This document shows, in pieces, positions 26,701 through 39,692 of a DNA stretch of 64,000 nt. The notes beneath the pieces were generated by a model that made no database searches, was not told the origin of the DNA, and saw only the letters and a program-made list of their open reading frames with translations. The stretch is taken from NCBI GenBank assembly GCA_013397455.1, contig VYZB01000116.1:436753-500752 (forward strand), read 5' to 3'. Source of the DNA: Crotophaga sulcirostris (taxonomy: Eukaryota > Chordata > Aves > Cuculiformes > Crotophagidae). Made by a program: the position numbers and the translations under genes. Numbering within the stretch: position 1 is the first letter of the stretch; the number at the start of each line of letters is the position of its first letter.

Positions 26701-28599
26701 AAAAAATTCAGTCATTGAAGATTTGTTATATACTGAATGAAATGGAACACCAAATGCATGAACCCACTACACTATTGGGAACACATTATTGTTCAATTTT
26801 TTACTCTGATAAATAACTTAGAAATAGCAAATTGCTGTAGAAATAAACAAGACCTTGAGGTGACATCAAGTAAGAAGCTTTTCTAATTGTTTTTTAATTC
26901 CAAACTAGTTCTCTAGCAGAAATTGTAATGTGGAGCAAAAATGGCATCACTAAATAATTTTGACTGTTTCAAAGATCATGATAATGCAATAGTGCTGTGT
27001 GGTTTTAAGACCTGGTAGCTGGAACAAAATTCACTGAAGTCAAAAGAAATTCCTTCATTTAAATCATTTGGTATAATTCAGTCCCTGTTTTACTTAATAG
27101 CAAGATTTTGAAATGTTTGGATTGCTTTCCTGCAGATCATTAGACGTGATTAACTATTGTTCCTCACTAAATTTTAGCATTGATGAAATTTATCCACTTC
27201 CAGTATGCCAAGGTTCTGAATAGTCTAAAGGTTTCACAGAAAACAAAGCCAAAGGGAACAGTTAGGTCACCTAATCCTGTTTCAGCTCTATCTGAGAAAA
27301 TTATATTTCATCTCAATAGCCTACATATTTAATTATAATGAATATTTCAGTCCACAAAAACCTGAAAGGTATGACAGTATAGAGATCAAGGTGTCCAAGC
27401 TCTATATAAAAGAAGAAAACTGATTATGTGTCAGCTAAAGAGATATATCTGCAGCTTAGGAAGAAAGTGAGAAGCAAAAGACCCTTTCAGAATAATCCAA
27501 GATAAAATTCCTTCTCAAATACATATCTCAAAACAAATATGACTCTAAGTGTGTGAGAAAATAAACCACTCAGACACCTGTGAGAATTCTCTGTACGAAA
27601 TCATCGACCTATCCAATATCCAGCTGCTGCTTATTTCTGTCACCTCTGACAGGGGGGAAAACAAAAACTAAAAAAAAACAAAACAAAAACAAAAACAAAC
27701 AAACAAAAAAAACTTGGCAGCAGAGGAGAAACTCCTCCTTGACTCTTATATATAATCATGCAAAGTCCAAAAGCCATTAGCTTTGATTGTAATCATTGGC
27801 TTAATAGAGTTCTACACAGGCTTACAAAAAAAAAAAAGCATGATCAGGGAATGCAAATCCTTCTCTCAGCTGTCACTCACCCAGGCCAAAGAACTTCTTT
27901 AAACAGCTAGAGCAAACCATATTTTTCAGAAAACCATCTAGCTTTGCCTCAGAAACAGTAAAGGATTCTTCCTTGTTATTTTGTTTTTCTACCAATCTAT
28001 CACGCATTTCATTCCATTGCCTAGACAATGAATAAATAATGTTAAATAGCCTTTTAGTGAAAGGTTGTATTTTGAGGCAATTTCAATGAAAACAACTCCT
28101 TCCATGAATACCTTCCTAAGAGCTACTACATTGTTAGATTTCAGTGAGACAGTTTGGCTGAGGTTCTATGAAACCTTACTACTATCACATAATGTAAGCT
28201 TTTGAGTCAAAATGTCATGAGGTTTAGTGCCTTTAAGAAAAAATATTTCAGGTATGATTGAAGGCCATTTAAAAGCATTACCGAGTCACCTCTGTCTCTT
28301 CCTTTAGAGCCATTCTGACAGCTTTTTTTGTATAAATTTCTGCAAGATATATTTATAAAGAGGAAAGCTCCATTTCTCTTCCCTCCAATCTTCTACCAAA
28401 AAAATGGTTAGATTTTACTTTTGACAGTGGCCTACTTAGGCAAATAACTGACCATCAGGGGTAATGAAGCCTGATACTCAAGGGCTGAGAAAGAGAAGCA
28501 ATCAGGGCTGCAAGACAGCAAGGTGGTCAGATGAGTAGGAGGACAACTCAGTGTGAAATCATGTAGCAGTTAGCATTAGCAAAGCTGTTAGAACAGCTA
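23729..28599. other. unique non-coding DNA with A-rich spacers
   Basis: No gene or element was recognised. A-rich tracts occur at 23928-23975, at 24194-24206 (A13), at 27658-27712 and at 27826-27837 (A12). Around 24003-24303 both strands have open frames and three GGAACATYG motifs lie close together (24132, 24151, 24166), but the translations match no family I know. The A13 run sits inside that block, not at the end of a recognisable gene copy, so I do not call a processed pseudogene. Confidence 0.6.
27658..27712. repeat. A-rich low-complexity tract (AAAAC units)
   Basis: Fifty-five bases of the plus strand are made of A runs broken by single C, mostly AAAAC and AAAC units, with one T. It directly follows a run of six G. 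It looks like a simple-repeat tract and is not attached to any recognised retroelement end. The lysine/asparagine-rich open frame through it is a by-product. Confidence 0.85.
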
Positions 28600-28688
28600 T
28601 TTTCTCCCACACAATCCTGCTGTGGAGGGGAGGGATAGAGCAGCTTGGTGGGCACCTGGTGTTCAGTCAAGGTCAACCCACCACAACA
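28600..28688 (-). mobile_element. avian endogenous-retrovirus LTR fragment (5' end of LTR)
   Basis: Read on the minus strand from 28688, the sequence begins TGTTGTGGTGGGTTGACC and continues through an 'accaggtgcccaccaagc' block and a 'tgctctatccctcccctcc' block to 'gtgggagaaaata'. This is the opening section I remember for a widespread neoavian LTR, with its TG start at 28688. After about 28600 the resemblance stops, so only about 90 bases of a several-hundred-base LTR remain. No internal retroviral sequence or second LTR is visible, so this is a decayed solo LTR. The bases ACAATCC occur at 28611-28617 and 28686-28692 and might be taken for a target duplication, but the LTR resemblance continues past the first copy. 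Confidence 0.72.
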
Positions 28689-31600
28689 ATCCCTACTGTA
28701 CTTAACCACTGACTGCATGTGTAAATTGACTTTTTCAGTCAGTGCATCACCTCCACATGGATTCTTTAATTTCTAACAAACTATGAAATCTGATTTAAGC
28801 TTTTCTGAAAATGGGGCAGCCAAAAGCGTTCCAACCTGTGTGCATGCTGGTCTGGCAAGACCTGAGGCCATATTACAGCCCTCGTCCCAGAAAGGACCAC
28901 ATCTTCTTGTTGAAATAGATTTTCAAGGAAGTTAAAATGAATTCATCTACACTTGGGCTTATCATCGATCTCATTTGTCTATATGGCCAATGGAGAGAAA
29001 CAGACATTTCTCCATCAAGATTTGCCTCATCCTACAATACATGCGTAAAATAGATTACAGAAATCACAATATACACTGACCATTTCCACTGCCTATGAAG
29101 GTAGACTGGGATATTGAGTTCAAATGGACACTTTTTAGTTGTACAGAGTTACGTAAGATTACTCTCACCCTTACTATCTTTGAGATTTCTTTCCACACAA
29201 ATGTACTGGAAATTGGCCAGTAAGCCCAGTTTAATACCTCCACATATACACAGCATGATCACATAAGCACTGATTTCTTAGGAAACCAGGTTAAAAATAG
29301 GAGGTAATAAATCAGTGCTGAACTGTGCTCATTTCTTATCCTAGGTTCTATTATTTCTGTATGGTTTCTGAGGCTGCATGGGCAAGAAATTCTCAGAACT
29401 GAAACATTATCCTGGATATTGTTAAATATTATATGATTTAAATATAATTATGAAAATACTTGGAATCTGCAATCATTCGTTTCTGTATGTGGAACATTTA
29501 CATGATGACAGCTTCGGTGGAACAGAATATACCACATTGTGGTTTGATAAATGCTTTGTTTGCTTGTAATAACAAAAGACAACTGTAATTTACTGAATAT
29601 ATTTGAGCTCTTGTGGGTCTTGATATTCTCTTCATAGCTGCTTGCTCACTCATAGTTCCAAGCTAGCCTTTTATTTGGGAAGTATGAAAGCCCAATCTCA
29701 AAACACATAATTGACATCATTTTGGTAATGAGTGGAACTAAGTGGAATTACACCTACTGCAAGGCTAGTCCACAAGGTAAATGTGATAAAAAGTATTTTT
29801 AGTGTAAATGAGAATCTGATCTGAAGTGTTCCATTTCTAGAATTTTTTTTTTCTGGAGTTCTTCAAGGACACCTTTCTATTGGCATTTAAATCTCTTACT
29901 AATGTTAGATTCCCCAGAATAGTGAGCTTTATCTCTTCAGGAAGCTGAAAACCTATGACCTCTTCTTGAATATTTTCCCAGATGGTAGCTTTTTTTTTAT
30001 TTTAATTATTTCTAAGTTTTTTTCTGGCATTTTCACATAACCTGCAACAAAACACGTTTTTCATTCCCTTCTTTCCAGTTTGTCACCAGCCACTTTCATT
30101 ACTGGGGTTAAAAGCAGCAGTTGCCACAGTTTTACTTCACCCAACACAGACAAAGAAGAATGTCTGAATAGAAGTCTTCAGAGACAGGCACCTCCAGAAG
30201 GTGATTCATCTGCCCTATCTTAGATACCTCTCTTAGGAAAAGATGAATAGACTTTTGACTACAATTCTGTCAGTAAGAAGTTTCATATAAATATCTTTCA
30301 GAAGTGTTTTTAACAGAGTATTTTTTATCTAAGGAATATAAATTGTTTCTGTTCCTACCAGCTGATGTATCTCTGGCTGGCTACAAAAAGTGAATTTGCT
30401 TATCTCACTTCAGCAACCACTATATTCAAATGCTACTACTGCTGTTGGTTCACATTACCCCTACCTCATTAGCACTCCATGGAAAAAATAAAGAAAGGAG
30501 GAATAAACACCCTTCTCATCATCTGCTACTCCCTCTGTCTCAAAGGTGAAGAAGTTTGAATGGTCAATTATGGGAAACTACTGCTGTGCAAAATCAATCT
30601 CTTAATTTCAGTCACATAAAAATAAGGAACCTGCTTAAAACCATGCAAGTTGCTTCAATGCTCACTGAAGGCAAACTTTTACCTTGAGAATCATCTTTCC
30701 TGATTTGAGGCACCTACTTTAAGACAAGTCATGTTGCATAGGAGATTCTCCTTATCGACTGGGCAGTGGCCTGGACAGATAGGTTAGAATAGACACTTTG
30801 GTTTTGAATAATTAAAGTTAATTCTGAGCAGTCCCTTGCAAAATTTATTGTCCATCACACAGATTTATAGAGACCTAGACAACAAGAACTATATCCTAAT
30901 AGCATTGAAGTTATGTGAGTATGGGAATCAGAGAGACAGATGCTTAGATCCAGAGTACCTTGATGAGGTTAACTAGCAAGCCACTGTCTTAGGGAATGGA
31001 ACTTGGCAGGTTTGCTGTGAGCCTGCTTGGAAGGAGGCTTACCAACAGCACTTGTAGCTCTTCTCTGTCTTTCACATTCTCTTACTTGTTCAACTTCACA
31101 GGCAAAATCCTTCTAGAAACACGCACACTAATGATCTTCTCACCATTTTCCCAAACTTTCAAGTTCTTATTGTTTATATTGACAAATCTGGCTCCCCATG
31201 GGCATTACTTATGCTAAAGGGCCCACATTTTTTAAAAAGAGAAACAGAGTCTGCATAATTATGACACAGACCCCAGAAATCAGAACATTTATGAAAAATT
31301 AAACCACTGAGAGGAAGGGAGGGAGCGAACAGCAGAAATTAAACAGTGAAACCTAAGGTCAAATCCACAGTATTTGCATGAGCCTGGTGTGTTAACTCCA
31401 CTGTTTAGCTGTAAGGACTGAAGATAAGTATTGTCAGACTTTCAGAGCTCAGAAAAGACTCAGAAGTTCTGTGAATTTTCCCCAGATGGCATGATCAGAA
31501 AATGCTAACCAAGCACAGAGAGGCAGCTCTCCAACCAGTACTGACTGGGTGTAGCTCTGAGGGTTGCCCTCGGGAATTGGTGCTGCTTCATGTTAGGATT

Positions 31601-34600
31601 TATATTGAGCCCAAGAAAGAAGAATAAATACCTCTGCACAGAGACAGCAGATACCCCTCATCCAATGCAGAGAGCAGACCATAAAGAGACCAGACATCTG
31701 GTTGTAGTGATTGATAGTGACTGGCAATGCACAAGGGGCAATTTTTACTCATTAGGCACCAGGATGGGCTTGCACTGGACTGTGGCTGTCCAACCTGCCC
31801 ACCTTGTAAGGTCAGGAAGAAAGGTTAGCAAAAGGGTGGAGAAACTCTGTGGTGGTTGACAGGGGCAGGACTTGAGGGAAGAAGAATTGTTTCCTAGCTT
31901 ATTCAGACTTTTTTCATAGGGAGACAGAGTGAAGAATACAGCAAGCAGTTGACAGAAATTCCCAGAAAGCTCAACTGCTTTATTTCACAGAGCCTGAAGT
32001 CCCATTCCTCACAATAATGTGTTTCAGATTTCCTTCCATATTATCTCATGTGAACCTGCTGAAAAGGGCATAACATGGTATGACAGAGTGTAACATATTA
32101 CTATATGACACTTCCAAGTAAAGTGGAATATATAAAAATTCTTTAAAATACCATCTCTGCTAGCAGAAGGACTCTGAATCATCAACCCTCATTTCTGATC
32201 TGTGCATAATTTCCAACTACAACTTAAGTCTAATCAACCTCATAACTTCTTCAGTTTTCTGCAACAGAGACAACCCAATGCATAAACATAAAGCACCAGC
32301 TCCAGTTTTTCCTCCTCAAAGGTATCTTTACACGTGAGCAGACATTACATGCTCAGCTCCATGAAAAGTACTAGAATTACATGTCTACAATATTTTTTAT
32401 GGCTGAATCCGTCTTTGCATTCTGAAAGGTCTTGTGCTTTTATTTTTATCAGTATAATAGAAGCTTTTTGTGTTGACTGTGCTACTTTAATTTAATTCCC
32501 CACCATAGTCACTGCTCTATAGTGTCAATCAGTGTCTAACTAAAGGCAATGATTTTTAATTCATTACATGTGTTCTTTTAACTTGTGTGTATTATTGCTA
32601 ACTTTACTTTTTTACTTTTTCTCAAGAGCAGAAATTAAATCATGAGTGCTAGATGCATAAAAATGTTTTATATGATTCTATGTTTCCGTCTAATTTGCAA
32701 GTCAGAAGTTTCCAGTACATTGTGCTAAACAATAGCCATGTATGTATTTATCTTGGCAAATGATGCAGGAAAAACTAATAATGATGAGGCAGGTAGAGAG
32801 CCTTTCATCCAAAGATCCCAGGACACATGACAAACTTTACATGCTGATTATAGCCTACACTCAGTATTTTTCAAACTTTTCATTGTCTTCAGTGGGCATA
32901 ACTGTAAAAAATAAAACTATGCACAGATAACTTCAGTCACTGATATACAGCTAGGTTTAGGGTAGGAAGTGAAAACCAGAAAACAATTCTTCCTCATAGT
33001 ACAACAAAGGGTGTGAAGAATATTGTGTGCAGATAATACTGGGGAAGTACCTTTAATTACTCAGTGTAAACCTTGAGTTGTTTTCTTACTTTCTTCTCAG
33101 CAGTATTTTGAGTAACAAGCAAAGAAAAAGCAAGACGGGAAAAAAAAAAACATTTGAAGGTAACCTGACTTTGGTTTTGGCCTACTTTGTTTTAGGGCAA
33201 GAGCTTGTCTTTCACTCATCTTCATGGGGAGAGGTAGAGGGGGAAGATAGTCTCATGTAACAACATTGTCCTGCAGGAGATGGATTCAGCAGCTCCTTCA
33301 AGACAAGTCCCTTCAGTCTGGATGGGACTCTTGACTGGGTAGATCAGAGTGAGTTATGGCCTCAAAGTTGGGGTTCTTTTGCTGCCTCAGGATATTGTTA
33401 GTTAGGAGGCTTATTTTAAAGGCCTCTAAATACAAGAGGTTTCTCTTGTATTTCCTGTCTTACTGATGTCTTCTCCTCCCATGCTTATGTGATTTTTAAG
33501 CAATCAAAGCTGTGTCCAACACCTGAATCTTATATATAAAATATCTGAGGTCTTTCCAGATGACTATGAGCTTTTTATTGTTGGCTGACTCTGTGGGACT
33601 GAAAGGGTTTGCTGTATTTGATAACACTCTTTTTCTCCTAATAATTCCTGAACTCCTAGGACTAATTTAACTAGGTGAGACTAGAGCTCCTATTTGCCCA
33701 GTTTCCTACCATCTGTTCCTTTTCTCCCTAAATAGGTGAAGCAGGCAACATGGGCTCGTAAGAAAGGTCCTGCAAGAGAAGACAGGTTTGTCTTTGTAGT
33801 AAGTACAAAGCAGTGGTCGGCACAACCCAAGCATTCGCCTAGCCTGGCATTCATACCGTTGGGAAGTCAAGGTGTTGGAGTCCGGAGTAGTTAAGTTGAG
33901 CCATGTTATATGATAAACTTGAGCTTCATATTTATAAACTAAATTCCATAGCTCTTGTCACAAAATGCTTTAAAAATGTAAGGGGGAGAAAGGGGTTTGT
34001 TCTTTGCAAAAGGAGATATTCTATTTCAAAATATCAGGGTGAAGCATTTCACCGAGTTTAATTTTCTCTATTCTTTTCAGCTAAAGGTAATCAACTAATT
34101 CTGCCTCGTTAGCTGAATATTTCAGTCTCTCACAAATACCATTTTTCAGCAGATTTACTATTCATTGAAAAACTCTAGTCTGGAATTGCATTTCTTTGTC
34201 TTACTATACAAAATTGCCCATGAAGTAGACTGTGTGTTGTTGGTTTGCTTCTCAAGTGTTGGGAAGCAGAATGCTTTAAATGTAGTATTCATCTGTCATC
34301 CCTAGTTCAAGAATTCATGGTGCAGACCCTTTGTCTGACCACCTGATTTCAATGTACCACGCTAACCAAAAAATACCTACAGCATAATACAAAACTTTTC
34401 TATGTATTTGTACTACAGGTAGCAATTGAGGATACTCTGACTGTAGCACTGCTATTAGGATTCTGATTCTAGGAAGGCTCTGTGTAATACCGTATGTATA
34501 TTCTGGCTTGAGTAACCCCTTTGTTTACAGTTAGAGCACAGTTTCACTTGCTATATTAATCAATGTTTTTATCACTTCATTTTTTAAAAAAATATCTTTT

Positions 34601-37600
34601 CTTTTCATTTAATGCTTTATAATAACCCAATTTTATACTTTAGAGTAGTCTCAATATTTGTCTTGAGGCATTCAAATTTTAAAATTAAATTATTTACTTG
34701 TCCTCAGTACTGTGCCAATGCACAATATGTGTGTGACTGAAAAAACATATGCTCTTTGTCTACCCTCAGGCTTCAAGCATGGGCTACATTTCACTGCAAC
34801 TTCACACTGCAGACAGTGTCAGTCATTCAGGAAAGGCAGATAGGAAGCTCTCCCATTGCCATGTGCAAAATTTTTCAAAAGGTATATGCAGATGCACACC
34901 CTGGAAACAGCCTTGTCCACTGGCAACATTTTACCTCTCTTCCTTAGCTGCTCTCTGAGCAAAAGTCACAGTTTCCACTACTCAGTTCTTGTGAATCCTT
35001 AACCCATTTTGATCAAAATAAACTGGGTTAGCCATGACCTATTCCCATTACTTAAGCTAATATTACTTGGTGTAACAGAAACGGGTGAGGAAGTACTCAT
35101 ACAATCAGTTCTGCTGGAAAATAAGAGCAAGTCAGCACTGATGCACAGTAATCTCCTCATAAGCAGAGCTGGGCTGAGAAAAGCACATCTGTTCCCAGCC
35201 TGAGTTATGCTCTGCAAATCCCCATCCACAAAATTAGCCATGCTCTGCTATACATTGCTGTACAAGAGTTTCAACCTACTTTTGTATTATTATGAAACTA
35301 GTAATCGCCACGACTGTGAAAACATGAGAAAGTGAAACGAGAGACATTGTAAAGATAAACACCTGAAATTACAGCTCTGAGGATATAGCTTTTCCCTTCC
35401 TTTCCAAGAGGATGTTAAGTCCAAAACCTAACTACCACCATTTCAATGGGGGCATTTTTAGCTATTTTACTGCTGAATGTTGTAACAAATCCAGCTAACT
35501 TGTGTGCTAAAATTCCAGAGATGTTCAAAATGATCTGTGTCTTGAGATGGCTGTTAAGGGAAAGTCATCAAGCTAGTGGAGTCTGCATTACATCCTTGGA
35601 GTGAGAAAAAAGGGAAATGGACTGAACATAAAATAGAGTTCACCAAGAAAGCAGATGATATTATTTAGAATTGTGCCTGCGAGTATTTTTCTTCCTGCCT
35701 AAGATACTGCACCTTGATCTTAAACTTAGTTCCTTTTAAAGCATTTCAGATATTTTACCAAGTGAAATAATCAGATATCCTACTATAGGATTTGGGTTTA
35801 GTTGGTACACAAGGTGATGATCTCATGCCAGGACTGTTAGCAGCTATCTCTCCTTGCTCAGTTTGCATCCCCAGGATTTGTACCAACATCTAATTTTGAG
35901 GAGAATGAATTCTTCTGTTTCTAAAGCGATACAGCACACAGAAGCAGTCAGAAACTGGATTATTGGACTAAAGTTTGTGCTAACATTCTGCTTTGCAGCA
36001 TTTAAAAGCAATACAGAATGGAAAAGACTTTAGATTTGCCAACTGTAAGTACATTATTTGTTAGGGTAGTTCTTTAAAGTGGAGTTAACAATCACTTGCC
36101 TATTGGACAGATGTTTTTTGTGCTTACATCTATACAGGACCAGAGAAAAAGAAAATGGAAGAGATGTCCTTTCAATACAGGAATGTAATATAAACTGCAG
36201 TGAAAGAGTTTTTTTCAATTAAAGCTAGTTGCATACTGTCCATATTAGCACAAGCCCATTTTACTTGCTCATTCAGCCTGCTGTCTTAATGAAAGTAATG
36301 TGCACACCACAGTGGGATTGTTCTCAAAAATTCAATTTCTAAGCAGTACGCACCTAGTGGAGTTACAGCTTACAGGCTTCAGAGAGGCCATGAAGCATCA
36401 TGTTTTGGAGAACCTATTGGAAAGGTAAAATATAGCCTAGGACCAGTGGTATTTTCTGATAAACTTACCCTTAATTGTACAGACACTGTTATTGGAGGCT
36501 GCAGGAGGAAAAGATCTGATTTTTAACTGGGGAAAAGTGAGCAATCTAGAGAGCAAAATCTGAGTGAGTCTTCCTGGGGTGTGTTAATGCTTCTCTTAGT
36601 TAGGACCTTGAAAATATAAGACTCCTCATCAGTACACCATGAAACAACCTAATAGCCATTATGTCTTTTCTTTCCTTCTCCAAATGAATGTCCCTTAATC
36701 GAGAGCTCAGGGCTCATTCTGTTTATAGGAAATGACTTCTCATAGAGTACAAGAAGATGTTCTCCCTAAATTGCTGAAGCAGATGTAGGAACAAGGTGAA
36801 CAGTTACAGGCCCATGATAACCCATATGAGTGACTACAAACAGATCACCAGCAATTTATCTAAAGCATTAGAAAACCTATCCAGTTTGATTTATATGTAT
36901 ATAGGATCAAGTCATTTTTCGTATAAACTTTCTATAACCAAGACCATTTCTGGGGAATAGAAGAGCGATAGGGGTGTGGAAAGACACATGCGAACAGAAA
37001 AATTCAGGAACTTAAATAAAATATTTGGCTTGCTAATGAGTCACTGCAACCTGATCTATTCTTAGGATGGATTCTTCCTCATTATCAAAACTAGACTTGC
37101 ATTTCCATGCGTTTCCAAATGCAGTTTCAATACGTTTTACTTGTGAGGGTACCACTCTGCCCTTACGCAAAAATATTTAAAAAGAATTATTCCATTAAAA
37201 TATGTTCTGTTTTCATAAAGGAGAATCATCCATCAGTCATTATGCTCAGTTATGCTGCCTAGCATACAGTAATGTTTTAACAAATAGGAAAATGTGGGTT
37301 TTTTGCTTCTTCATTATATACAGCCTTGAAGTATTTGTTGTAGTTTTTTTACTCCTCTGACACAACTTTACAGAAATCAATATGTTTAGAAGACTAATTA
37401 AAATAATTTTCTTTAAGTAAAAGCTGAGAAAATTAACAAAATTTGCATTAAGCATAGAAGTTTTATATCATCATAATAGTTATAACCTAACAATAACATT
37501 TTATTCGTTTACATTCTCCCTAAACCTTTCTTGAAGATCACTTAAATTAGCCTTTCTTACAAAATTCTGAGGATTAAATTTCTCATGCTTAGGCTCAAAC

Positions 37601-38014
37601 AGGCAGGATTTAGTTGTGTGCAAAGTGGGAGGGGTTTGAACAGGAGACACTTTATGATTTCTGAAAAGTACAAGTCTTAGAAACAACGTACATATATATA
37701 ATCATACGCTGAAAAGAAAAAAATCAAAACTCTCAGCATCTAATCACTGGGGCTTCAATCTGGTCAGCAAAATTAATGTTTCTAGAATGCATAGAAAAAC
37801 CTAATTAATGCAGTCTAAAGGTGAGGGAAGTAACAAACATTCTAGTCCAGCTCCCTTTTTCCTCAGCAAAAGAGAATATGCAGCCAAAAAATAAAGTATG
37901 TCTGCGTAGTCTATGACCACAAGCCTTTCTGAATTTATTTTAGGTGGCACTTTCTAAGACACCTCCAAATAAGTTATTTAAAGACATGTTCTAAAGTCAG
38001 AAAAAGAGGGCTTT
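28689..38014. other. unique non-coding DNA, no gene seen
   Basis: No exon, RNA gene or transposon was recognised. Open frames are below 90 codons and overlap on opposite strands. About 31300-31900 and 33700-33900 are less AT-rich than the rest and hold slightly longer frames, but neither translation nor repeat match supports a call. A perfect 11-bp stem hairpin at 33428-33453 is listed separately. Confidence 0.65.
33428..33453. repeat. perfect 26-nt hairpin, 11-bp stem and 4-nt loop
   Basis: AAATACAAGAG at 33428-33438 and CTCTTGTATTT at 33443-33453 are exact reverse complements around the loop GTTT. The next outward pair does not match. A stem of 11 bp with a tetraloop is a strong local hairpin in either strand's transcript, but it is too short for a microRNA precursor. 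No T-run or gene end nearby supports a terminator role. Confidence 0.75.
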
Positions 38015-38905
38015 GAAGGGAACCTTGTCGTCAACTGGTCCAGCGCCTTTCAACTTTTTTAGCTCACATTTTATTTTGTGCCTCATTTCAAGTGTGTGAC
38101 TTCTGGGACAGCAAGGTGCTTCATGCCTCATTTGCTGCAGTAACACTTGCAGCAGAAAGGAACATATCTCTGGCTGAGAATTTTGTCTTATCCAGGACTG
38201 GCCCAAAGTCAGGATCTGCTATATCTAAATTCTTCCAGATAGAGACTTGTTCTATCATTATAGTGACATGTTTTTCTCTAATGTTTTACCTAGATAACCC
38301 ATGCTCCATTTTAAGCCGTTATTTCGTGTCATGCGTGTGGACACAGGGAACTGATTATATATTTCCTTTTGCTGGCAGTCCTTTGTGGCACTGTTACCAT
38401 ATCCTCATCAGTCTTCTCATCTTTAGGCTAAGCAAAACAAATTCCTCCAGTCTCACCTTAAAGGTCATGTTTTCTACATCTGTGGATTATTTCCATTCCC
38501 TTTGCTGGACTCCTTCCAGTTGGCCCATCTGCTACAGTGTACAGCCCAAAACTGGGAACAGGACAAGGTCTTATGAATGCTGAGTAAAGCAGAAGGAGCA
38601 AAACTTGCAGCACGTCTGCCATATAACCTAGTATGTGGTTTACTTTTCACAGCGTGGGATTCTTCACTCACATTCAGTTAGTGATTCACTGTCGTCTGTT
38701 TAACTTCTGCTTTGCCAAGAGTGCTCTCTTTCTTATATGTATGCAATTAATTACTCCTCAGGGTAGAGTTCTGTACCTCTTCTCACTGAGTTGCCTCCTA
38801 TTTTTCCCCCAGATTTTTTCTTCAGCTTGTCAAGACAACTATGAATCTTTTTTAATCTGGTTTTGGGTTGTTTAGACGACTCCTCCTGGGAGCCTGCCAT
38901 TCCCT
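38015..38905 (-). mobile_element. old CR1-like LINE, 3'-side segment (interrupted copy, part 1)
   Basis: On the plus strand this shows the reverse-complement order of old CR1 copies: 'ttttacctagataacccatgctccattttaagcc' near 38284, 'actgttaccatatcctcatcagtcttctcatctttaggctaagc' near 38391, 'aaaggtcatgttttctac' near 38460, 'tggactccttccagttggcc' near 38507, and 'ttgcctcctatttttcccccagattttttcttcagcttgtcaagac' near 38790. It is well diverged and frameless. The series stops at the 3' end of the younger CR1 starting at 38911 and appears to resume after it (39693 onward). The left boundary is approximate. The 163-codon plus-strand open frame here is antisense to the element and is chance. Confidence 0.68.
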
Positions 38906-38910
38906 TCACA

Positions 38911-39692
38911 CAATCACAGAATCACAGAATGGTAGGGGTTGGAAGGAACCTCAGGAGATCATCCAATTAACCCTCCTGCTAAAGAAGGTTCACCTAGAGC
39001 AGGTTGCACAGGTGGGTTTTAAATATCTCCAGAGAAGGAGACCCCACAACTTCGATGGGCGGCCTGTTCCAATGATCTGTTGGCCTCACAGTAAAGAACT
39101 TTTCCTCGCGTTAAGGTGGAACTTCCCATGTTCCCGTTTGTACCCATTGCCTCTTAGCCAGCACTGAGAAGAGTCTTGTCCCATCCTCTTGACCATTACC
39201 CCTTAGGTATTTATAAGAATTAATAAGATCCCCTCTCAATCTTCTTTTTTTCAGGTTAAACAGACCAAGTTCACTCAGCCTCTTGACTTAAGAGAGATGC
39301 TCCAGTCTTCTCATCATCTTCATGGCCCTCCACTGGACTCTTCCAGTAGTTCCTTCTTTCTTGAACTGGGGAGCTCAGAACTGGACACAATACTCCAGAT
39401 GTGGCCTCACTAGGGCAGATTAGAGTCAGAGGATAATGTCTCTCAGCCTACTGGCCACACTCTTTTTGATGCAACCAGGATATCATTGGCCTTGTTGGTC
39501 ACAAGGGCACATTGTTTGCTCATCATCAACTTGTTGTCCACTATGACTCCCAAATCCTTCTCTGCAGAGCAGCTTTACACCTGGTCAACCCCTAACCCGT
39601 ATCAGTGTAAGGGGTTATTCCTTTTGAGGTGCAGAACTCTCTACTTGCCTTTGTTGAATTTCATTAGATTCCTCTCCACCCAACTTTCCAGG
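38911..39692 (-). mobile_element. younger CR1 LINE nested in the older copy
   Basis: The left end carries AATCACAG octamers (38911-38927), which read CTGTGATT on the minus strand. They are followed by 'gaatggtaggggttggaaggaacctcaggagatcatcc', the reverse complement of a CR1 3' end. Downstream landmarks follow in order: 'ctccagagaaggagaccccacaac' near 39028, 'gttccaatgatctgttggcc' near 39066, 'tttttcaggttaaacagaccaagttcactcagcc' near 39246, 'gaactggacacaatactccagatgtggcctcactag' near 39379, and 'gactcccaaatccttctctgcagagcagc' near 39544. It is much less diverged than its flanks. The copy is 5'-truncated near 39690 and keeps only part of the 3' region, so it has no protein-coding capacity. Confidence 0.9.

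Noticed and set aside
31845..31870. TGTGGTGGTTGAC resembling the start of the LTR seen near 28688, on the plus strand
   Set aside because: Only about 13 bases agree and the following sequence does not continue the match.
38092..38583. 163-codon plus-strand frame, the second longest in the window
   Set aside because: It lies antisense within the old minus-strand CR1 copy, and its translation is just the reverse complement of that element's 3' region.
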